NCBI RefSeq assembly: GCF_030268885.1 | Contig: NZ_BSSA01000021.1 | Location: forward strand, 1-64,000 | From: Kitasatospora phosalacinea | Lineage (GTDB): Bacteria > Actinomycetota > Actinomycetes > Streptomycetales > Streptomycetaceae | DNA length: 64,000 bases | Direction of reading: 5' to 3' | Part shown: positions 17,529 to 25,409 of the stretch, one piece after another | How positions within the stretch are numbered: position 1 is the stretch's first letter | How the letters are laid out: each line of letters opens with the position of its first letter | Program-made: the position numbers and the translations under genes | Notes under the pieces: generated by a model | The model's database searches: none | Told to the model about the DNA's origin: nothing | The model's input: the letters and a program-made list of their open reading frames with translations, nothing else

Positions 17529-18683
17529 GTGGCACCTTCCCACGCGCCCGACGTCCTGGTGGTCGGCGGGGGCATCATCGGGCTGGGCGTGGCCTGGCGG
17601 ACCGCGCAGCGCGGCCTGTCGGTCGCGGTGGTCGACCCGCGGCCGGGCGGCGGTGCGGCGCAGGTCGCCGCGGGCATGCTCGCGCCGGTCACCGAACTGC
17701 AGTACGGCGAGGAGCCGTTGCTGCGCCTGGGCATGGCGTCGAACGAGCGGTACGCCGCCTTCGCCACCGAGCTGACCGACGCCACCGGGCTGGACACCGG
17801 CTACCGGCGCACCGGCACGCTGGCCGTCGCGCTGGACTCCGACGACCGGGCCGAGCTGCGCGAACTGCACGCCTTCCACGGCCGCCTGGGCCTGGCCTCC
17901 GAGTGGCTGACCGGCCGCGAGTGCCGCCGCCTGGAGCCGATGCTGGCCCCGGGCGTGCGCGGCGGGCTGCACGTCGCCGAGGACCACCAGGTGGACGGCC
18001 GTCGGCTGGCCGCCGCGCTGGTCGCCGCCTGCGAGCGGGCGGGCGTGGCGCTGCACCGGGCGGAGGCCGCCGAACTGCTGGTCGCGGACGGGCGGGCGGC
18101 GGGCGTGCGGCTGTCGACCGGCGAGCGGCTGACGGCGGGTCGCACGGTGCTGGCCGCCGGTTCGCGCAGCCACCTGCTGCCGGGCCTGCCGGACGGGGTG
18201 CTGCCCGCGATCCGTCCGGTCAAGGGCCAGGTGCTGCGGCTGCGGATGCCCACCGCGCACGGGCCGTTCCTGTCCCGCAACGTGCGGGCGGTGGTGCGCG
18301 GGCAGCACCTGTACCTGGTGCCGCGGGCCGACGGCGAGCTGGTGGTCGGCGCGACCACCGAGGAGCTCGGCCACGACACCACCGTCACCGCGGGCGGCGT
18401 CTACGAGCTGCTCCGGGACGCGCACGAACTCGTGCCCGGCATCACCGAGTTGCCGCTGGTGGAGACCGGCGCGGGCCTGCGCCCGGGCTCCCCCGACAAC
18501 GCGCCGCTGCTGGGCCCGACCGCGCTGGACGGCCTGGTCGCCGCCACCGGCCACTACCGCAACGGCGTGCTGCTCACCCCGGTCACCGCCGACCTGCTCG
18601 CCGCCTACCTGGCCGACGGCGAACTCCCGCCGCTGGCAACCGACTTCACCCCCGACCGCTTCGCCCCGAAGGCCGCCGCATGA
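17529..18683 (+). CDS. thiO: Glycine oxidase ThiO
   Basis: A 384-residue D-amino-acid-oxidase-fold flavoenzyme that converts glycine to dehydroglycine for thiazole synthesis. FAD motif VLVVGGGIIGLGVAWRTAQRG (residues about 9-29), VDPRPGGGAAQVAAGMLAPVTE, and the C-terminal TGAGLRPGSPDNAPLLGPT plus ATGHYRNGVLLTPVTA are typical. GTG 17529 is preceded by the GGGAG of the TPP riboswitch P1 stem. An in-frame ATG at 17502 lies inside the conserved riboswitch core and is unlikely to be used. Its stop overlaps the thiS start. Confidence 0.95.
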   Translation: MAPSHAPDVLVVGGGIIGLGVAWRTAQRGLSVAVVDPRPGGGAAQVAAGMLAPVTELQYGEEPLLRLGMASNERYAAFATELTDATGLDTGYRRTGTLAVALDSDDRAELRELHAFHGRLGLASEWLTGRECRRLEPMLAPGVRGGLHVAEDHQVDGRRLAAALVAACERAGVALHRAEAAELLVADGRAAGVRLSTGERLTAGRTVLAAGSRSHLLPGLPDGVLPAIRPVKGQVLRLRMPTAHGPFLSRNVRAVVRGQHLYLVPRADGELVVGATTEELGHDTTVTAGGVYELLRDAHELVPGITELPLVETGAGLRPGSPDNAPLLGPTALDGLVAATGHYRNGVLLTPVTADLLAAYLADGELPPLATDFTPDRFAPKAAA

Positions 18684-18889
18684 ACACCATCGCCCTGACC
18701 GTCAACGGCGAGCCGCGCACGCTGCCCGCCACCACCACGCTGGACGCGCTGGTGGCCGAGGTGTCGGCCGCCAACACCGGCGTCGCCGCTGCCGTCAACG
18801 AGACCGTGGTGCCCCGCAGTTCGTGGCCCGCCACCCCGCTCGGCGCGGGCGACCGGGTCGAGATCCTCACCGCCGTCCAGGGAGGCTGA
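18680..18889 (+). CDS. thiS: Sulfur carrier protein ThiS
   Basis: A 69-residue ubiquitin-like protein beginning MNTIALTVNGEPRTLP and ending ILTAVQGG; the terminal Gly-Gly is the site of thiocarboxylate formation that donates sulfur to the thiazole. ATG 18680 overlaps the thiO stop (ATGA). It sits between thiO and thiG as in most actinobacteria and is under the same TPP riboswitch. Confidence 0.97.
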   Translation: MNTIALTVNGEPRTLPATTTLDALVAEVSAANTGVAAAVNETVVPRSSWPATPLGAGDRVEILTAVQGG

Positions 18890-18892
18890 ACC

Positions 18893-19684
<792 letters not shown>

Positions 19685-19806
19685 GCCCCGCTCCGGGGCG
19701 CCGCCCGCCGCGTGTCCCGGTTCGGGAACGGTTCGCCCGGCGACCGTGCCCGGACCGCGGGCGGGCTGCCACCATGGCAGCACCGTACGGGAACCGGGGG
19801 GATCTC

Positions 19807-20094
19807 ATGGTGGGGGCGGGCGGCCGCGAGGCGGACGTGCTGGGCGCGGTGCTGACCTGCGGGCCGGTGGTGCTGGTCGACGGCCTGCTGCTGGTCTCCG
19901 CCGGACCGCTGGTGCTGCTGCCGCTGGTGCCGGTGCTGATCGGCGCCGCGATCGGCGCGGGCACCGCCCCGATGGGTTCGCCGGTCTCGGTGCGGCTGTG
20001 CCGGGCGGGGATCGGCGCCCTGGTCGTGCACCTCCTGCTGGCGCTCCTGCTGCTGGTGCTGCTCCGGCTGTACCCGCCGCGCATCCCCTGGTGA
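19807..20094 (+). CDS. Small membrane protein of unknown function
   Basis: A 95-residue protein with three predicted hydrophobic helices and a central GAAIGAGTAPMG loop, ending RLYPPRIPW. ATG 19807 has a GGGGGGA box 4-5 nt upstream; an upstream in-frame ATG at 19774 has none. I recognise no family. It lies between thiG and the kinase gene on the same strand with a gap of about 120 bases from thiG, so co-transcription is uncertain. Confidence 0.6.
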   Translation: MVGAGGREADVLGAVLTCGPVVLVDGLLLVSAGPLVLLPLVPVLIGAAIGAGTAPMGSPVSVRLCRAGIGALVVHLLLALLLLVLLRLYPPRIPW

Positions 20095-20131
20095 CCGGCC
20101 CGCCGACGGGCCCCCGCCGACACCGAACCCC

Positions 20132-20137
20132 TAGACT
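20132..20137 (+). promoter_or_regulatory. -10 box, leaderless kinase transcript
   Basis: TAGACT followed by 6 nt and the GTG start of the PASTA kinase, with no ribosome site; consistent with transcription starting at the start codon. Confidence 0.55.
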
Positions 20138-20143
20138 CCTCGG

Positions 20144-21886
20144 GTGGACATGACCCTCGACGACCCCCTGCACGGCGTGCTGCTCGACGGCCGCTACCGG
20201 GTCGAGCAGCGGATCGCGGTCGGCGGCATGTCGACCGTCTACCGGGGCACCGACACCCGGCTGGACCGGACCGTGGCGCTGAAGGTGATGCACCCCTCGC
20301 TGGCGGGGGACGCCGACTTCACCGCCCGTTTCATCCGCGAGGCCAAGGCGGTGGCCCGGCTCGCGCACCCCAACGTGGTCAACGTGCTGGACCAGGGCGC
20401 CGATCCGCGGGCCGTGTTCATGGCGATGGAGTACGTGCCCGGCCGCAACCTGCGCGACGTGCTGCGCGACCGCGGGGCGCTGTCGGTGCGGGCCGCGCTG
20501 GACGTGCTGGAGCCGGTGCTGGCGGCGCTCGGCGCGGCGCACCGGGCCGGTCTGGTGCACCGGGACGTCAAGCCGGAGAACGTGCTGATCACCGACAACG
20601 GCCTGGTGAAGGTCGCCGACTTCGGCCTGGTCCGGATCCTCCCGGAGGCCGGGGTCACCGCCGCGTCCACCACCGAGACCGGCCAACTGATGGGCACCGT
20701 CTCGTACTTGGCGCCGGAGCAGATCCGCCAGGAGACCACCGACCAGCGGGTGGACGTCTACGCGGCGGGCATCCTGCTGTACGAGATGCTGACCGGCGCC
20801 AAGCCGCACACCGGGGAGAACGCCGCCCAGGTGATGTACCGGCACCTGCACGAGGACGTCCCGCCGCCCTCGCTGACCGCCCCCGCGGTGGGCCCGGAGC
20901 TGGACGCGATAGTGGCGGCGGCGACCGCCCGCGACCCGCAGGCCCGGCCGTGGGACGCGGTGGAGCTGCTGGCCTCGGTGCAGCGGGCCCGCCGTTCGCT
21001 GCCCGCCGCGCAGCTGGACGCGGAGCCGCCCGCCTCGACCCGGCCCACCCCGCGCTACGGCCCGGGCGAGGCCACCGCGGTGATCGAGAAGGTCCCGGCG
21101 CTGGACCGCACCAGCGTGCTGGAGGTCCCGCCGGAGCTGCTGCCGCCGGTGCGCCCGGTGGTGAACGACGACCCGCCGCGCGGCCGGCCCGGCCGGGCCC
21201 TGCGCTCGGGCTTCGGCCGCCGCCCGCTGGTCTGGTCGGCGGTGCTGGCGGTGGTGCTGCTGCTGGTCGGCGGCGTCACGTACGCGCTCTCCAGCGCGGT
21301 GTACGCGACGGTGCCGAGCGTGCTGGGGCAGAACCGGGAGCAGGCGGCGGCGACGCTGGACCGCGCGGGCCTGCACGGGACGTTCAGCGAGCAGTTCAGC
21401 GAGTCGGTGCAGGCCGGGCAGGTGCTCTCCACCGACCCGGGCGTGGGCACCAGGGTCCGCAAGAGCGACGCGGTGAAGGTGGTGCTCTCGCGCGGCCCGG
21501 AGCGGGTGCAGGTGCCGGACGTCTCGGGCCGCCCGCAGGCGGACGCCGTCAAGGCGCTGGGCGAGGCCCGGCTGACCGCGGGCACCAGCGACGAGGAGTT
21601 CAGCGACACCGTGCCGAAGGGCTCGGTGATCTCCACCTCCCCGTCGGCCGGCAGCAGGCTGGCGCCGAACGCGCCGGTGGCGCTGACCGTCTCCAAGGGC
21701 ATGCACCCGGTGCCGGACGTCCGGAACCTGGGCAAGGAGGAGGCCGCGCAGGCCCTCCGGGACGCCGGGTTCGTGCCGGAGGTCGCCGGGCTGTTCCCGA
21801 TCGGCAAGGTCACCGGCCAGTCGCCCGCCGCGGGCACCCCAGCCAAGCAGGGCAGCACCGTGACGATCACCGTCAGCCTGTTCTGA
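20144..21886 (+). CDS. PASTA-domain serine/threonine protein kinase
   Basis: A 580-residue receptor kinase. The N-terminal Hanks domain has a glycine loop IAVGGMSTVYRG, Lys47 in VALKVMHP, HRDVKPEN (H139-D141), DFG and an APEQ activation segment. After a juxtamembrane linker there is one membrane helix (about 361-387) and three extracellular PASTA repeats (starting near VPSVLG, VPDVSG and VPDVRN), which bind muropeptides or lipid II in relatives. The position matches M. tuberculosis pknL, although PknL as I recall it also carries PASTA repeats. TAGACT at 20132-20137 is 6 nt before the GTG: likely leaderless. Confidence 0.94.
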   Translation: MDMTLDDPLHGVLLDGRYRVEQRIAVGGMSTVYRGTDTRLDRTVALKVMHPSLAGDADFTARFIREAKAVARLAHPNVVNVLDQGADPRAVFMAMEYVPGRNLRDVLRDRGALSVRAALDVLEPVLAALGAAHRAGLVHRDVKPENVLITDNGLVKVADFGLVRILPEAGVTAASTTETGQLMGTVSYLAPEQIRQETTDQRVDVYAAGILLYEMLTGAKPHTGENAAQVMYRHLHEDVPPPSLTAPAVGPELDAIVAAATARDPQARPWDAVELLASVQRARRSLPAAQLDAEPPASTRPTPRYGPGEATAVIEKVPALDRTSVLEVPPELLPPVRPVVNDDPPRGRPGRALRSGFGRRPLVWSAVLAVVLLLVGGVTYALSSAVYATVPSVLGQNREQAAATLDRAGLHGTFSEQFSESVQAGQVLSTDPGVGTRVRKSDAVKVVLSRGPERVQVPDVSGRPQADAVKALGEARLTAGTSDEEFSDTVPKGSVISTSPSAGSRLAPNAPVALTVSKGMHPVPDVRNLGKEEAAQALRDAGFVPEVAGLFPIGKVTGQSPAAGTPAKQGSTVTITVSLF

Positions 21887-21903
21887 GGCCCGGGCCCGCG
21901 GCC

Positions 21904-22533
21904 TCAGCGCAGCGGGCCGTCCCCGGGCTGCTCCTGGTAGGTGTAGCGCTGCTCGCGCCACGGGTCGGCGAGGTTGTGGTAGCCGCGCTCCTCCCAGAAG
22001 CCGCGCCGGTCGGCCCGCATGTACTCGACGGCGCGCACCCACTTGGGGCCCTTCCAGGCGTACAGGTGGGGCACCACCAGGCGGACCGGGAAGCCGTGTT
22101 CGAGGGTGAGCGGGCGGCCGTCGTGGTGGGTGGCGAAGACGGTCGCCGGGTCGGCGAAGTCGGCGAGCCGCAGGTTGGCGCTGTAGCCGTACTCGGCCCA
22201 GACCATCACGTGGGTGGCCGACGGGTCGGGCGGGACGAGGTCGAGGACGGTCTTCGCGGCGACGCCGGTCCACTCGTTGCCGAGCATCGAGAACTTGGTG
22301 ACGCAGTGGAGGTCGCCGCGGACGGTGGTCTTGGGCAGGGCGTGGAAGGCGGTGAAGTCCCAGCTGGTCTTCTCCGCGTCGGCGGTGGCCCCGAACACCT
22401 GGAAGTCCCAGCTCTGCGGCTTGAACCGGGGCACCGGCCCGTAGTGCAGGACCGGCCAGCCGCGCTGCGGCCGCTGCCCCGGGGGGAGCCTCGGGTCAGT
22501 CGGCGGCGGCTGTTCCGGTTCGTGCTGACCCAT
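21904..22533 (-). CDS. Sulfite oxidase-like molybdopterin oxidoreductase
   Basis: A 209-residue protein of the compact sulfite-oxidase/YuiH type: WPVLHYGPVPRF, LPKTTVRGDLHCVTKFSMLG with the Moco-ligating Cys in HCVT, and GFPVRLVVPHLYAWKGPKWV. It lacks a signal peptide, so it is likely cytoplasmic. The substrate is unknown. ATG 22533 begins a Gln/Pro-rich N-terminus; GGAGG lies immediately before it with short spacing, so the start is less certain. It converges on the PASTA kinase gene. Confidence 0.88.
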   Translation of the reverse strand: MGQHEPEQPPPTDPRLPPGQRPQRGWPVLHYGPVPRFKPQSWDFQVFGATADAEKTSWDFTAFHALPKTTVRGDLHCVTKFSMLGNEWTGVAAKTVLDLVPPDPSATHVMVWAEYGYSANLRLADFADPATVFATHHDGRPLTLEHGFPVRLVVPHLYAWKGPKWVRAVEYMRADRRGFWEERGYHNLADPWREQRYTYQEQPGDGPLR

Positions 22534-22832
22534 GCCTCCATGGTGACAGACGGCGGGCGCCGAACCGCACGCGCCCCCGCCGCGCGCCCCCGGCGGAATC
22601 CGCCGCGGCGGTGGGGGGAAGCGCGGGGGGGAATCCGCGCAGCCGTTCGGGTGAGATACCCCCGATCGGCCCAATCCGTTCGGCATCACCCCAGGTCAGG
22701 GCGGTGCAGAACGGGAAAGAATGTCGACCGCGGCGCCGACTGTGAGCGTGAACTTACTGGAAGTGCGCCCGTTCGGCTGCCACGATGCGGGACATCCGGA
22801 GACCGACCGGAATGCGCACAGGAAGGCAGGCC

Positions 22833-23315
22833 ATGCAGGGCGACCCCGAGGTCATCGAGTTCCTCAACGAGCAGTTGACCGCCGAACTCACCGCCATCAA
22901 CCAGTACTTCCTGCACGCGAAGATGCAGGAGAACTTCGGCTGGACCAAGCTCGCCAAGTACACCCGGCACGAGTCCTTCGACGAGATGAAGCACGCCGAG
23001 GTGCTGACCGACCGGATCCTCTTCCTGGACGGCCTGCCGAACTACCAGCGGCTGTTCCACGTCCGGATCGGGCAGACGGTCAAGGAGATGTTCGAGGCCG
23101 ACCGGCAGGTCGAGGTCGAGGCGATCGACCGGCTGCGCCGCGGGATCGTGGTGATGCGGGCCAAGAACGACGTCACCTCGGCGAACATCTTCGAGTCCAT
23201 CCTCGCCGACGAGGAGCACCACATCGACTACCTGGACACCCAGCTGGAGCTGCTGGACAAGCTCGGCGAGGCGCTCTACATCGCGCAGCTGATCGAGCAG
23301 CCCGAGAGCAGCTGA
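22833..23315 (+). CDS. bfr: Bacterioferritin
   Basis: A 160-residue bacterioferritin subunit. Ferroxidase-centre residues E18, E51 and H54, the haem-ligand Met52 in DEMKHAEVL, and the second-half ADEEHHIDYLDTQLELL motif are all in place, so both iron oxidation and haem binding should be intact. ATG 22833 has AGGAAGG about 6 nt upstream. The gene converges on bfd, whose product releases iron from bacterioferritin; the pair is a standard actinobacterial arrangement. Confidence 0.96.
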   Translation: MQGDPEVIEFLNEQLTAELTAINQYFLHAKMQENFGWTKLAKYTRHESFDEMKHAEVLTDRILFLDGLPNYQRLFHVRIGQTVKEMFEADRQVEVEAIDRLRRGIVVMRAKNDVTSANIFESILADEEHHIDYLDTQLELLDKLGEALYIAQLIEQPESS

Positions 23316-23326
23316 GCCCCCGGCGC

Positions 23327-23380
23327 GGCCGGGCCGCGGGCGGTCGAGCGGGCCGGGCCGCGGGCGGTCGAGCGGGCCGG
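23327..23380. repeat. 24-bp tandem repeat between bfr and bfd
   Basis: Two perfect tandem copies of a 24-bp unit (23327-23350 and 23351-23374) plus six bases of a third, lying between the converging stops of bfr and bfd. Confidence 0.85.
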
Positions 23381-23385
23381 ACGGG

Positions 23386-23640
23386 TCAGGCGGCCCGGGG
23401 GGCGGTGACCGCGGGAGCGGCGGCGGCCGGGTCGGCCAGGCCGAGGCGCTCGGCCAGCCGGGCGGTCGGGCAGGGGCGGGCGCCGTGCTCGCCGAGCAGC
23501 GCCTGGATGCGCCGCACGCAGGAGCCGCAGTCGGTGCCGGCCTTGCAGCCCTGGGCTATCTGGCGGGGGGTGCTGGCCCCCTCGTCGATCTTCTGCTTGA
23601 CCTGGGCCTCGGTGACCGCGTGGCACATGCACACGTACAT
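23386..23640 (-). CDS. bfd: Bacterioferritin-associated ferredoxin (Bfd-like)
   Basis: An 84-residue [2Fe-2S] protein beginning MYVCMCHAVTEAQV with cluster cysteines C4 and C6, then C38 and C41 (GTDCGSC), plus an extra Cys32. Bfd delivers electrons to bacterioferritin to mobilise stored iron. The tail after residue 55 is longer and Ala-rich compared with E. coli Bfd. GGAAGGGG precedes the ATG, and an iron-box-like sequence lies about 28 bases upstream, so it should be induced by iron limitation. Confidence 0.93.
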   Translation of the reverse strand: MYVCMCHAVTEAQVKQKIDEGASTPRQIAQGCKAGTDCGSCVRRIQALLGEHGARPCPTARLAERLGLADPAAAAPAVTAPRAA

Positions 23641-23667
23641 GTGCGGCCCCTTCCACGATTGGTGCGG

Positions 23668-23686
23668 TTTACTGAGCCTTACCTTA
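23668..23686 (-). promoter_or_regulatory. Iron box (DmdR/IdeR-type operator) before bfd
   Basis: Read on the minus strand, the 19 bases match about 13 of 19 positions of the DtxR/IdeR consensus (TTAGGTTAGGCTAACCTAA) and retain the core GGTAAGG-CT. The site lies 28-46 bases before the bfd ATG. Repression by iron-loaded DmdR/IdeR would couple Bfd to iron starvation. Confidence 0.7.
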
Positions 23687-23707
23687 CCTGGTGCTCCGGG
23701 TGCGAAA

Positions 23708-23749
23708 AAGGCCCCTCCGTTCCGGATCGCCCGGAAGCGGAGGGGCCTT
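23708..23749 (-). terminator. Terminator of the DAHP synthase gene
   Basis: An 18-bp stem with one bulged base and a short loop. On the minus strand it is followed by five U residues (complement of 23705-23709), making it a good intrinsic terminator for the gene ending at 23772. Confidence 0.88.
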
Positions 23750-23771
23750 CGTCACACCTACCGCGGGTGCC

Positions 23772-25103
23772 TCAGTGGCTGCGGTACATCTCGGCGACCA
23801 GGAACGCCAGGTCCAGCGACTGGCTGCGGTTGAGCCGCGGGTCGCAGGCCGTCTCGTAGCGCTGGTGCAGGTCGTCGACCAGCACCTCGTCGCCGCCGCC
23901 GACGCACTCGGTGACGTCGTCGCCGGTCAGCTCCACGTGGATGCCGCCCGGGTGGGTGCCGAGCGCGCGGTGCACCTCGAAGAAGCCCCGGACCTCGTCC
24001 AGCACGTCGTCGAACTTGCGGGTCTTGTGGCCGCTGGAGGCCTCGAAGGTGTTGCCGTGCATGGGGTCGGTGATCCACACGACCTGGGCGCCGGAGGCGG
24101 TGACCTTCTCCACCAGGGTGGGCAGGTGGTCGCGGATCTTGCCCGCGCCCATCCGGGTGATGAAGGTGAGCCGACCGGGCTCGCGCTCCGGGTCGAGGCG
24201 GTCGATCAGGGTCAGCGCGTCGTCGACCGTGGTGGTCGGGCCGAGCTTGACGCCGATCGGGTTGCGGATCCTGGACGCGAACTCGATGTGCGCGTGGTCC
24301 AGCTGCCGGGTGCGCTCGCCGATCCACACCATGTGGCCGGAGACGTCGTACAGCTCGCCGGTGCGCGAGTCGGTGCGGGTCAGCGCCGTCTCGTAGTCCA
24401 GGATCAGCGCCTCGTGCGAGGAGAAGAACTCGACCGTCTTGAACTCCTCCGGGGCCACCCCGCAGGCGTTCATGAAGGCCAGCGCCTGGTCGATCTCCCG
24501 GGCCAGCTGCTCGTAGCGCTGCCCCGCCGGGGAGTTGCGCACGAAGTCCTGGTTCCAGGCGTGCACCTGGCGCAGGTCGGCGTAACCGCCGGTGGTGAAG
24601 GCGCGCACCAGGTTGAGCGTCGCCGCGGAGGCGTTGTACATCCGCTTGAGGCGCTCCGGGTCCGGGATCCGGGCCTCGGCGGTGAACTCGAAGCCGTTCA
24701 CCGAGTCGCCGCGGTAGGTCGGCAGGGTCACGCCGTCGCGGGTCTCGGTGCTCTTCGAGCGGGGCTTGGAGTACTGGCCGGCGATCCGGCCGACCTTGAC
24801 CACCGGGACGGACGCGGCGTACGTGAGCACGGCGGCCATCTGGAGCAGGGTCTTCAGCTTGTTGCGGATGTGGTCGGCCGACACGGCGTCGAACGCCTCG
24901 GCACAGTCTCCGCCCTGAAGCAGGAACGCCTCACCACGCGCGACGGCCGCGAGCCGGGCGCGCAGCTGGTCGCACTCGCCGGCGAAGACGAGGGGCGGAT
25001 AGGAGGCGAGCTCGGCAAGGGTCTTGCGCAGAGCCTCTTGGTCCGGCCATTCAGGCTGCTGCGCCGCGGGCAGGGACTGCCAGGAGTGGTTAGTCACGGT
25101 CAC
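23772..25103 (-). CDS. Class II 3-deoxy-7-phosphoheptulonate (DAHP) synthase
   Basis: A 443-residue plant-type (class II) DAHP synthase, first step of the shikimate pathway. WPDQEALRKTLAELASYPPLVFAGE, LLQGGDCAEAF, GRIAGQYSKPRS, WIGERTRQLDHAHIEF, NPIGVKLGP, WITDPMHGNT and PGGIHVELTGDDVTECVGG are hallmark segments including metal and PEP/E4P ligands. It is divergent from the trp attenuator and fused trpE-trpG, linking entry and a major exit of aromatic synthesis. TAGCCT lies 6 nt before the GTG (25110-25115), so the mRNA may be leaderless. Confidence 0.96.
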   Translation of the reverse strand: MTVTNHSWQSLPAAQQPEWPDQEALRKTLAELASYPPLVFAGECDQLRARLAAVARGEAFLLQGGDCAEAFDAVSADHIRNKLKTLLQMAAVLTYAASVPVVKVGRIAGQYSKPRSKSTETRDGVTLPTYRGDSVNGFEFTAEARIPDPERLKRMYNASAATLNLVRAFTTGGYADLRQVHAWNQDFVRNSPAGQRYEQLAREIDQALAFMNACGVAPEEFKTVEFFSSHEALILDYETALTRTDSRTGELYDVSGHMVWIGERTRQLDHAHIEFASRIRNPIGVKLGPTTTVDDALTLIDRLDPEREPGRLTFITRMGAGKIRDHLPTLVEKVTASGAQVVWITDPMHGNTFEASSGHKTRKFDDVLDEVRGFFEVHRALGTHPGGIHVELTGDDVTECVGGGDEVLVDDLHQRYETACDPRLNRSQSLDLAFLVAEMYRSH

Positions 25104-25109
25104 AGGGCA

Positions 25110-25115
25110 AGGCTA
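25110..25115 (-). promoter_or_regulatory. -10 box, leaderless DAHP synthase transcript
   Basis: TAGCCT on the minus strand, 6 nt before the GTG at 25103, no ribosome site in between. Confidence 0.5.
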
Positions 25116-25209
25116 CGGGGTGGGACGAGCGGTGTGGGGATGCCGCCCGGTGGGTGAGACAGCTCGTGGACATCCCGCCGAACCCTCCCCCCGCCGCCCG
25201 CCGGTGGGC

Positions 25210-25215
25210 TAAGGT
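25210..25215 (+). promoter_or_regulatory. -10 box of the trp leader
   Basis: TAAGGT ends 7 nt before the GTG of the trp leader peptide at 25223; no ribosome site lies between, so the leader mRNA should begin at or beside its start codon. Confidence 0.6.
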
Positions 25216-25222
25216 CGGCTCC

Positions 25223-25294
25223 GTGACCGCGACGCACCCCTTCTCCTGGTGGTGGGCCAGCCCGTTGGGCGGCCCACGGATCGCGCGTCCCTAG
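25223..25294 (+). CDS. trpL: trp leader peptide with three tandem Trp codons
   Basis: A 23-codon reading frame starting at GTG 25223 and ending at TAG 25292-25294, with Trp at codons 9, 10 and 11 (25247-25255) followed by ASPLGG. Three consecutive TGG codons upstream of an anthranilate synthase gene and followed by mutually exclusive hairpins identify it as the attenuator leader. A -10 box 7 nt upstream and lack of a ribosome site indicate leaderless translation. Confidence 0.93.
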   Translation: MTATHPFSWWWASPLGGPRIARP

Positions 25295-25329
25295 CGACGA
25301 ACGACGGCCGCCCTCCGGGGCGGCCGTCG
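25252..25329 (+). promoter_or_regulatory. trp transcription attenuator
   Basis: Region 1 (25252-25258) pairs with region 2 (25271-25277). Region 2 (25267-25274) pairs perfectly with region 3 (25306-25313) as antiterminator. Region 3 within 25302-25313 pairs over 12 bp with region 4 (25318-25329) around a TCCG loop as terminator. Stalling at the Trp codons, which overlap region 1, would free region 2 for antitermination. The terminator lacks a U run and is followed by a GT-rich stretch. Confidence 0.92.
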
Positions 25330-25409
25330 GCGTGTGTGTGCAGCGTCACGGCCTCCCGGAGGCGGCGGAACCCCCCGCAGAGCAACCTCCCGGAAGGAAC
25401 ACCGCTGCC

